From Brevundimonas poindexterae (GTDB lineage: Bacteria > Pseudomonadota > Alphaproteobacteria > Caulobacterales > Caulobacteraceae): 64,000 nucleotides of DNA. Numbering within the stretch: the first letter of the stretch is position 1; each line of letters begins with the position of its first letter. Location: positions 1 to 64,000 of the forward strand of contig NZ_JAIVLL010000005.1 of the NCBI RefSeq assembly GCF_020524625.1, written 5' to 3'. Shown piece after piece: positions 18,259-25,800 of this stretch. A model generated the notes under the pieces. The model was not told the origin of the DNA. It saw only the letters and a list, made by a program, of their open reading frames with translations, and ran no database searches. A program made the position numbers and the translations under genes.

Positions 18259-19233
18259 ATGATCCAGTTCCTGACCGATCCCCAGAACCTGCTGACCCTC
18301 GGCGTCGCCGTGGCGGCGTTTGCCACCGTCTTCACCCTGCTGTCGTCGATGGGCGGGGGCTCGGGCCTCGACAAGCGGATGAAGGCGGTCGCCGCCCGCC
18401 GCGAGGAGCTGAAACGCCGGTCGCGCCAGGCCATTGCCAGCCAGGGGTCGAGCCTTCGCCAGTCGGACGAGGGCTTCAAGAAGCGCGTCGTCGACCAGCT
18501 GAACCTGACCAAGCTTCTGGAAGACCCCAAAGTCGCCGAGAAGATGACCCAGGCCGGCTACCGCGGGCCCAAGCCGCTGACGACCTTCTACTTCTTCCGC
18601 TTCTCAACGCCGTTCATCTTCATGGCGGTGGTGGCCTTCTACCTGTTCATCTTCAACGACTTCGGCCTGCCCTTCATGACCCGGATCACCGCCGTGATGG
18701 CGGCGGCCGTGGCGGGCTTCTATGCGCCCAACCTCTATCTTTCGAACCGGATTTCCAAGCGTCGCACCTCGATCATGCAGGCCTTTCCGGATGCGCTGGA
18801 CCTGCTGCTGATCTGCGTGGAGTCGGGCATGTCGATCGAGGCGGCCGTGCAAAAGGTCAGCCAGGAAATCGGCGCCTCCTCGATCGATCTGGCAGAGGAA
18901 CTGACCCTGCTGTCGGCCGAGCTCAGCTATCTGCCCGATCGCCGCATGGCCTATGAGGGTCTGTCGAAGCGGACCAATCACCCGGGCATCCGTTCGGTCG
19001 CCACGGCCATGACCCAGGCGGAGACCTATGGCACGCCGCTGGGCGCCGCGCTCCGGACCATGGCCAAGGAAAACCGCGAGCTGCGCCTGTCCGCCGCCGA
19101 GAAAAAGGCCGCAGCCCTGCCGGCCAAGCTGACCGTGCCGATGATCCTGTTCTTCCTGCCGGTGCTGTTCATCGTCATCCTGACGCCGGCCATCATCAAC
19201 ATCCAGGACACGATGGCGGCCGGCGGCGGCTAG
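18259..19233 (+). CDS. tadC: Tad inner-membrane platform protein TadC
   Basis: 324 residues, paralogous to TadB in layout: an N-terminal helix (LLTLGVAVAAFATVFTLLSS), a basic cytosolic segment, two membrane helices around residues 105-155, a T2SSF domain (FPDALDLLLICVESGMSIEA, then SYLPDRRMAYEGLSKRT), and C-terminal hydrophobic helix MILFFLPVLFIVILTPAI. It is the second platform subunit of the Flp/Tad machine and last gene of the cpaB-tadC operon; the convergent SRPBCC gene begins 13 nt after its stop. Confidence 0.93.
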   Translation: MIQFLTDPQNLLTLGVAVAAFATVFTLLSSMGGGSGLDKRMKAVAARREELKRRSRQAIASQGSSLRQSDEGFKKRVVDQLNLTKLLEDPKVAEKMTQAGYRGPKPLTTFYFFRFSTPFIFMAVVAFYLFIFNDFGLPFMTRITAVMAAAVAGFYAPNLYLSNRISKRRTSIMQAFPDALDLLLICVESGMSIEAAVQKVSQEIGASSIDLAEELTLLSAELSYLPDRRMAYEGLSKRTNHPGIRSVATAMTQAETYGTPLGAALRTMAKENRELRLSAAEKKAAALPAKLTVPMILFFLPVLFIVILTPAIINIQDTMAAGGG

Positions 19234-19246
19234 GTCGCCCGCCGCT

Positions 19247-19684
19247 TCAGGACTCGGCCAGCGCCTTCAGACGATCGCACATGTCCGTCAGACCGTGCCG
19301 GATCGACTTACTGTGCCGGTCCATGAACAGCTCGGCGCGCAGGCCCTGGAAGAGCATGCCGGTCGCGACGATGCATGAGCCCTTGTCGAGCTCCTCTATC
19401 TCGAAATAGCGCACGGTGGTGAACAGCCAGCCGCGCTTCTCGACCCAGATCAGCTGGGCCAGCGGCTGCCATTCGGTGACGCGCGCTTCGACCTTGCGGG
19501 GGGCCATGTCGGGCCAGGTCTCGGTCAGGGCAAAGGCGCCGCCAAAGGCCAGTTGACCCTCGACTTCGGTCTCATGGGTGTTCCAGCGGGACCAGTGGGG
19601 GAAGTCCACCAGAATGTCCCACAGATGCTCGGCGGTGGCCCGGATCCCCACCCGTTGTTCGATGCGTGTGTCCATGACCGGCAT
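19247..19684 (-). CDS. SRPBCC (START/polyketide-cyclase-like) domain protein
   Basis: About 145 residues forming one SRPBCC helix-grip domain: IEQRVGIRATAEHLWDILVD, FPHWSRWNTHETEVEG and the C-terminal helix HGLTDMCDRLKALA. These small cytosolic proteins bind hydrophobic ligands; the ligand is unknown. The start is ATG 19684 (MPVMDTRIEQ) or 19675; the longer frame up to 19867 is out-of-gene, Arg/Pro-rich sequence overlapping the neighbouring MFS gene on the same strand. It lies downstream of the MFS gene with 37 nt between them. Confidence 0.8.
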   Translation of the reverse strand: MPVMDTRIEQRVGIRATAEHLWDILVDFPHWSRWNTHETEVEGQLAFGGAFALTETWPDMAPRKVEARVTEWQPLAQLIWVEKRGWLFTTVRYFEIEELDKGSCIVATGMLFQGLRAELFMDRHSKSIRHGLTDMCDRLKALAES

Positions 19685-19721
19685 GTGCCACGAGATGCGC
19701 GGTCTGACTATCCCGAAGCGG

Positions 19722-21017
19722 TCAGCGGTTGCCCTCTGGCCCGGGCTGGGAGGCGGGGGCAGTGTCCGGCGGCGGGGTCTCGTCCCGATCCGGCAGATCG
19801 ACAGGACCTGTCCGGAGGACCGGGCTGAGGAAACATCCGGCCAGCGCCAGCGCGCCCAGCAGCACATTGAACAGGAAGGGCGCGGCCTCCATCAGTTCGT
19901 AGAGCCCCACGCCAATGATGGGCGGCGCCAGAAAGCTCAGGCCCGCCAGCGACATCATCAGGCCCGCGACGGCGCCCTGCTCATGCGGTCCGACGGACAG
20001 CGAGGACCCGGCCGTAAAGCCGGGGCGGGCAAAGCCCACCCCCATCGACACCACCGCATAGCCGACCACCACCCCGAAGAAGCCGGGCGAGGCGATGCTC
20101 ATCGCATTGCCGATCAGGGCCAGTCCCGCGCCCCAGCGCAGCAAGTCGCGGGGCTCCATCCTGAGCATGGGGATCAGGCCCCACTGGACCATCAGGGTCG
20201 CGGCCGCCCCCGCCAGCATGGCCACGCCGATGAAGGGCTGGGCCTGGGCCGGCGCCAGCCCCTCAATCGCCAGTTCGTCGATGACGTGAAAGCCGAGGAC
20301 CGAGATGTTGATCGCCTGCACGGCCATCAGGGCGATGCCGTACAGCAGATAGTCCTTGATACGCGGATCCCGCCACAGGCCGCGTCCGGGGTTGCGGAGG
20401 CTGTCGGTCGGCAGGCGTACGACATCGCCGCTGGGCAGATAGCGCCAGACCGCCCACAGCACGATCGCGCCCATGGCCGCAAAGGCATACATGGGCCCCG
20501 CCAGTCCTACGAGCGGAAGGACGAAGAAGGGGGCCAGCGCCGGGCCGATCACCGTGCCCAGGCCCTGGGCCGAAGCCAGCCAGCTCATCGCCTGGGTCCG
20601 CTGGGCGGGACTGGTGCGGTCGGCCACATAGGCCTGGGAGGCGATGGGCGCGGCCGATCCGAACAGACCGTAGACGGTGCGGGCCACCACCATCAGGCAG
20701 AAGGCGACGATAGCGAGGAGCCAGCCTTCCAATCCTGACGTGGCGGCCAGCCCGAAACCGCTCATCGAGACGATGAAGCCGCCGAGGCCGATCAGGATGA
20801 CGCGTTTCCGGCCCAGCCGGTCCGACAGCCGCGCCCAGACCGGCGAGGTCAGGGTCCACATCAGGGCCGAGATGGCAAAGGCCCCGGCCACCAGGGTGTC
20901 GGACAGTTCGAACGCCCGGCCCAGAGCCGGCAGCACCGACTGCAGCGCCATATTGCCGGCTGCCGCGATCAGGCTGACCGCGAACAGAAGCATGAAGGTG
21001 GGGCTCTTGAGGTTCAC
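19722..21017 (-). CDS. MFS transporter (TetA-like, 12 helices)
   Basis: 431 residues with about twelve hydrophobic helices. The MFS motif A is visible between helices 2 and 3 (ARLSDRLGRKRVILIG), and the antiporter-like motif C region GLGTVIGPALAP is in helix 5, which suggests an efflux drug:H+ antiporter of the TCR/Tet branch. The C-terminus is a short Pro-rich tail. The start overlaps the stop of the ferredoxin-like gene (ATGA at 21014-21017), forming an operon with it. The substrate is unknown. Confidence 0.88.
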   Translation of the reverse strand: MNLKSPTFMLLFAVSLIAAAGNMALQSVLPALGRAFELSDTLVAGAFAISALMWTLTSPVWARLSDRLGRKRVILIGLGGFIVSMSGFGLAATSGLEGWLLAIVAFCLMVVARTVYGLFGSAAPIASQAYVADRTSPAQRTQAMSWLASAQGLGTVIGPALAPFFVLPLVGLAGPMYAFAAMGAIVLWAVWRYLPSGDVVRLPTDSLRNPGRGLWRDPRIKDYLLYGIALMAVQAINISVLGFHVIDELAIEGLAPAQAQPFIGVAMLAGAAATLMVQWGLIPMLRMEPRDLLRWGAGLALIGNAMSIASPGFFGVVVGYAVVSMGVGFARPGFTAGSSLSVGPHEQGAVAGLMMSLAGLSFLAPPIIGVGLYELMEAAPFLFNVLLGALALAGCFLSPVLRTGPVDLPDRDETPPPDTAPASQPGPEGNR

Positions 21018-21415
21018 CCGGTCTCGATAGGCCCGGACGCCGGGGTCTGGCCAGAGCCGGGCCCGGCGGGGGGATCACTTCGTGTGGCCGCAGATTTCCG
21101 CCGGCGGCCGTCGGACAGGTTCAGGCCGTCGCGGATTTCGGTCAGGTCGGTGCCGGGCGCGATCACCAGCAGCCGCTCGGGCGTGCGCGCATTGGCGGCC
21201 ACCACGGCCCCCTTGGGGCACAGATCGAAACACCCGGTCTCGACCACGGCCACGCGGGCCTTCAACCCCTTGCCGGGCTTCAGCCAGCGCTTCAGCGCCT
21301 TCCTGAGGCTGCGGTCCTGATCCGGGCCAAAGCCCTTGCGCTTCAGCTTCTTCGTGCATTTGCGGCAGACGAGAACCACGTCCTGCCACTCGGTCTTCGC
21401 GGTCTTGATGGGCAT
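21014..21415 (-). CDS. thioredoxin-like [2Fe-2S] ferredoxin-type protein
   Basis: 133 residues. LVCRKCTKKLKRKG supplies two Cys, and VVETGCFDLCPKGAVVA supplies two more, the C-x(n)-C...CxxxC pattern of thioredoxin-fold 2Fe-2S proteins (NuoE/(2Fe-2S) ferredoxin-like family). The middle is basic, and the C-terminal 30 residues are a Gly/Pro/Ser tail without structure. It could transfer electrons or act in a regulatory role; no partner reductase is adjacent. It is the promoter-proximal gene of the operon with the MFS transporter and diverges from the M48 peptidase gene. Confidence 0.75.
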   Translation of the reverse strand: MPIKTAKTEWQDVVLVCRKCTKKLKRKGFGPDQDRSLRKALKRWLKPGKGLKARVAVVETGCFDLCPKGAVVAANARTPERLLVIAPGTDLTEIRDGLNLSDGRRRKSAATRSDPPAGPGSGQTPASGPIETG

Positions 21416-21465
21416 GGAACTCGGGGGTGTAGGGCGGGTCAGACGGGGCTGGCGGCGGGTGGTTT

Positions 21466-21521
21466 CCTTGTCGGATCAGAAACGCCTTCCATCAAACCCT
21501 GATGACAGACCCCCGACAAGG
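21466..21521. repeat. interrupted inverted repeat upstream of the peptidase-helicase module
   Basis: CCTTGTCGG (21466-21474) is matched by CCGACAAGG (21513-21521), with an inner pair ATCAG (21475-21479) / CTGAT (21499-21503). It lies about 105 bp upstream of the M48 gene, in the divergent gap. It could be an operator or a 5'-leader structure for the downstream module. Confidence 0.4.
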
Positions 21522-21625
21522 GCTCCCGCAAGACGGGCATTGTGGCCGTCACAGGAACAAGGCTACGCTTGCCGGGCGTCCGGCAGCGGGGCCGACACGA
21601 CAGATATTTCGGGTGTTTTTTGCGG

Positions 21626-22804
21626 ATGACGGAACAGCAGCCCCTGCGAACCCTGGAGCCCCCGACCTACTATGCAAACGTCATAGCCTGGCTTCGCAAG
21701 GAAGAGCCTCACGCCTGGGACTGGTCGGCTGCGGCGACCATGGGCCAGCAGGCAAGCGACGTCCGCGACACCATGTTGCGCGATACCTACCGGCTGGAGC
21801 CCGCGGGGCATCCGGATGCCTTCGAGGCCTGTCGCACGGCGATGGAGCGGCTGGGCATCGAGGCGCCCTGCACCCTCTATCAAGCCAATGACGGCAGCAT
21901 GAATGCGTCGCTGGTCTACGTTCCGGGCGAGGTCCATCTGGTCTTCTTCGGGCCCATTCTGGAGAAACTCTCTACCGACGAACTGCTGGCGCTGATGGGG
22001 CATGAATTGGCGCACTATCTGCTGTGGTCGATGGACGAGCGCGAGATGTACCGGGCCAACCGCGTGTTCGACCACGCCCTGTCCTATTCCGACGCCAAGC
22101 CCGCACACCGCGAGACCGCCCGTCTGCTCAGCCTGCACACCGAACTGTTTGCCGATCGGGGGGCTGCCGTGGCTGCGGGCGCGCCGGGGCCCGCCGTGGC
22201 GGTCCTGATCAAGGTCATGACGGGGCTCACCCAGGTGGATCCCGAAGCCTATCTGCGTCAGGCCGAGGAGGTCGAAGGACTGGCCGGCAAGTCCCGCGGG
22301 ATTTCACATCCCGAGATTCATCTGAGGGCACGGGCCCTGAAGCTGTGGTGGGATGACGACCCGGACCTGCCCCAATGGCTGAAGAAAAACCTGCATGGTC
22401 CCCTGTCCATCGAGACCCTGGATCTGCCGGGGCAGGGCAGGCTGACGGGAATGACGCGCACATTCTTGGCCCGGCTTGCGGGCGAGGTCGGAGAGGTCAG
22501 CGAGGAAATCATCAGCAGCCTTCGGACCTTCTTTCCGGACTTTGGAGAGGCGGAGGAGCCCCGGCTGGATGTCGCCGACATCGGCGTGGAGCGGATCGAC
22601 GACCCGACGCGGGACTATTTCATCGCCCTCATGTTCGATGTCGCCATGGCCGACACCGACTCCACGGACGAGGTGATGTTGGCTGGGGCCAGGCTGGCGT
22701 CCGAGTTCGGTGCGACCGAGCGCCTCCGGGAAGCGCTTCGCCGTGATCTGAAATGGTCCAAGGCCCGTATCGACAAGCTGATAAAGAAGGCGGCCGCGGA
22801 ATGA
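21626..22804 (+). CDS. M48-type zinc metallopeptidase with TerB-like C-terminus
   Basis: 392 residues. The metal site is clear: HELAHY at 126-131 (HExxH) with a third ligand in ELFADR (Glu173; ExxxD pattern of family M48). Unlike HtpX or Ste24 there is no evident membrane helix, so it is probably cytosolic. The last 65 residues (DYFIALMFDVAMADTDSTDE, then SEFGATERLREALRR) look like a TerB-type all-helical acidic domain. ATG 21626 follows a 5'-leader; the longer frame from 21542 has an Arg-rich unlikely N-terminus. The stop overlaps the helicase start (ATGA), so the two proteins are made together. The substrate may be a component of the same system or a phage product (inference). Confidence 0.8.
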   Translation: MTEQQPLRTLEPPTYYANVIAWLRKEEPHAWDWSAAATMGQQASDVRDTMLRDTYRLEPAGHPDAFEACRTAMERLGIEAPCTLYQANDGSMNASLVYVPGEVHLVFFGPILEKLSTDELLALMGHELAHYLLWSMDEREMYRANRVFDHALSYSDAKPAHRETARLLSLHTELFADRGAAVAAGAPGPAVAVLIKVMTGLTQVDPEAYLRQAEEVEGLAGKSRGISHPEIHLRARALKLWWDDDPDLPQWLKKNLHGPLSIETLDLPGQGRLTGMTRTFLARLAGEVGEVSEEIISSLRTFFPDFGEAEEPRLDVADIGVERIDDPTRDYFIALMFDVAMADTDSTDEVMLAGARLASEFGATERLREALRRDLKWSKARIDKLIKKAAAE

Positions 22805-25800
22805 CACCGGGAGGGGCAGACGTGGACGGACCGGCCTCTGAAGTCCCGGGCAACCGCACCCTGGGCGAGGTTCTCGGGGCGGGCGTCTGCCTGCGACCGG
22901 ATGACCTTGTGCATGCCATGTCCGGTCTGCTGGATCAGGTGGCCGGCTTGCATGCCCGGGGCCGGGTTGCCCGCATTTCGGCGGGTTCGGTGGTCGAGCA
23001 GAAGGACGGCCAGCTCGCGCTTGCGGACCCCGGCGGCATGGCGCCGAAGGACAATCTGGACGCCATTCTGGCCCTCCAGCCGCAGGTCTCCAGCGCCCTC
23101 AAACTGGTCGGCAACTACCGGGTCACACATGATGAACAGGTCGGCACCTCGGTAGACGATCTGTCGGTCCTGGATGGCGACGATCCTGAGATTTCCAGCC
23201 CCGTTTACCTCACGCGGTTCCGCACGTGGGAAGCGGAGCTGGGCCACCACGACGAGATCACGGATGTCTTCCAGCTGGGTCTTGTCATGGCCTGCCTGGC
23301 CTGTGGTCTGGACCCGGACGAGCCCAGGGACCTCGAGCGCTTTTCCCTGAACCGCCAGAACCTGTTCGCCTTGGCAGCCGGCCTCCATCCGGTAATCGCC
23401 TCGCTGATCGTCGAGACGACGGAACTGAACCGGCACGAGCGTGCCAAGGACGTGGCTGAACTGGCCCAAAGGCTCCGGACATGGCGGGACCAGCCCACCG
23501 GGATCGAGGTGGAGCGGGTGCTGGCGGAGGCGCGGGGTGTGCCCGGCCGCAGGACCGCCGTCCTGTCCCATCTGCGCGACCGGCTGTTCGACCTTTCGCG
23601 CCGGAACCGCCTGATCCACTTCCGCTCCACCCAGGGCTCCATCAACCTCACCGACGCCAGCATGCCGATCGTCATGCGTCTTGAGAGCGTCCGTGCGGAC
23701 TCGCTCTGCACCTGGCGGGGGGCGTTCGCCGACGACGTCCTCAGCGGCAAGGCGGTTCCGCTCAATCGATGGCTACGGTTCGAGGACCAGCCCCAGATCC
23801 CGTCACAGCTGGACCGGATCATCCAGGAAAATCGGCGGAACCGGAATGAGTACGGATTTTCCAGTCTGCGCCTGACCGTCGCCTTCCTGCACTGGCATAA
23901 CCTCAAGGAAGCGCCCAACGAACGCATCAGCTCGCCCCTGCTGTGGCTTCCGGCGGAGGTGGTCCGGCGAAAGGGCGTTCGGGACCAGTATGTCCTGACC
24001 TGTGCCGAGACCGTGGCCGAATTCAACCCGGCCCTGCGGCATATGCTGCGCCAGCTGTACGGCATTGAGCTGCCCGAGACGGTCGATCTGGCAAAGGCAC
24101 CCCTTTCGGCCGTTCACGAAGCGATCCGCACCCAGATTCACGACAGTGAACCGGGGGTCCGGTTAGAGCTGCAGGAGCGCCCGCCCATCCGGCTGATCCT
24201 GCAGCGGGCGGTGCAGCGGGTGAACAGCTTCAATCGGCGGCGGTCGGGGGCGCGGGCAGCAGTCTCTGCGCGGCTCGATTTCAGCTACGCGCGGGACGAC
24301 TACCGACCCCTGGGGCGCGCGCTGTTCGAGAAGTTTGTAAAGCCCGGCGCCTTGCCACAGCGCCTTGCCGCGGGCGGGGCCATGCCGCTCAAACAGGACT
24401 ATGCGGTCGCCGAAACCGAGCAGGCGGCCTATGGAACGGCAGCGGGCGAAGGCCACAGGTTCTCCTGGGAGATCGATCTCACCCAGGTGACGCTAGCCAA
24501 CTTCAACTACAAGAAGATGTCGCTGGTTCGCGACTACAATGCGCTGATCGAGGCGCCGGAGGCGCAGCCCGGCTTCGACCAGGTCTTCTGCATCGACCCC
24601 AAACCCTTCGTGGCGGAAGCGCCACCGCCGATCCCGCCGGCGGATCAATGGGGCGTCGTGGCCAGTGACGCGACCCAGGACCAGGCGGTCGCCTTTGCCC
24701 GGACCGGTCGCAGCTGCATCATCCAGGGCCCACCGGGGACGGGTAAATCCCAGACCATCACCAACCTGATCGCGGACTTTGTGGGGCAGGGGAAGCGGGT
24801 GCTGTTCGTGTGCGAAAAGCGCGCCGCGCTCGATGTCGTCTACCACCGCCTGGCCCAGGCCGGTCTGGATGGTCTGGCGACGCTCATCCACGATTCCCAG
24901 GACGACAAGAAGGCCTTCATTGCGGACCTGCGCGCGCACTACGAAGCTTGGGGGCGCAACGCCGACGGGCTCGACGAAACGACCGGCAACCGGGAGCGGA
25001 TGGTCGCGGCCCTCGAGGAGCATCTGGCCCAGATCGGTGTCTTCGAGGCCGCAGTGGGCCTTGGCGCGCCGGACGGCAATCCGCCGCTTCGCGATCTGGT
25101 GCGGCGGGCGGCCATGTTGCCGGCACCGGCGAGCAGCGTCGGTCCGACGGACCGCGAAGCCTTGCCCGACCTGGCCCTGTGGGACGCCCATCGCGACTTG
25201 GTCCAGCGGGTGTACCGGGCGATGCAGGAGGTTGTCGGGGCGAGCAGTGTCGCCGCCCACCCCATGGCCCGGCTGAAGGGTGATCTGCTGATGCAGGACC
25301 GGCCCTATGCTGCCGTCGGGGCCGCGGTCGATGCCGCCGATGGCCAGTTGCAGCGGCTGGACAGCCTTCTGGAAGATCCGTCTGTTCCCCTGACGGGCCA
25401 CACCTCGCTTCTGGAAGCGGAGGCGATGACGGCGCTGGCCCGGCGCCTCGTGGCGACCGGCCTCGTCGGGGCCCCGGCCCTGCTGGATCCCCTGTCCGCA
25501 GAGTCGACCAAACTGGAGGGCGACCTCGCTGCGTTGTCCGGGTCGGAGGCTGCTGTGGCCTCGGCCGCCCTGGCTGCATCGGGCTGGAAGGACCCGCTGG
25601 ACGCCGGCGATACCGCCGCCGCCCTGGATCTGGCCAAGTCCAGGGAAGGCTCGCTTTTCGCAATCTTCAGCAGTCCCTGGCGCGGGCTGAAGTCGACGGT
25701 CGCGGCACGCTATGACTTTGCCGTTCACGCCGTGAAGCCAAAGATCACGAAGGTCCTCGAAACGCTCAATGCCCTTCACGAGGCGCGAGCGCGACTGGGG

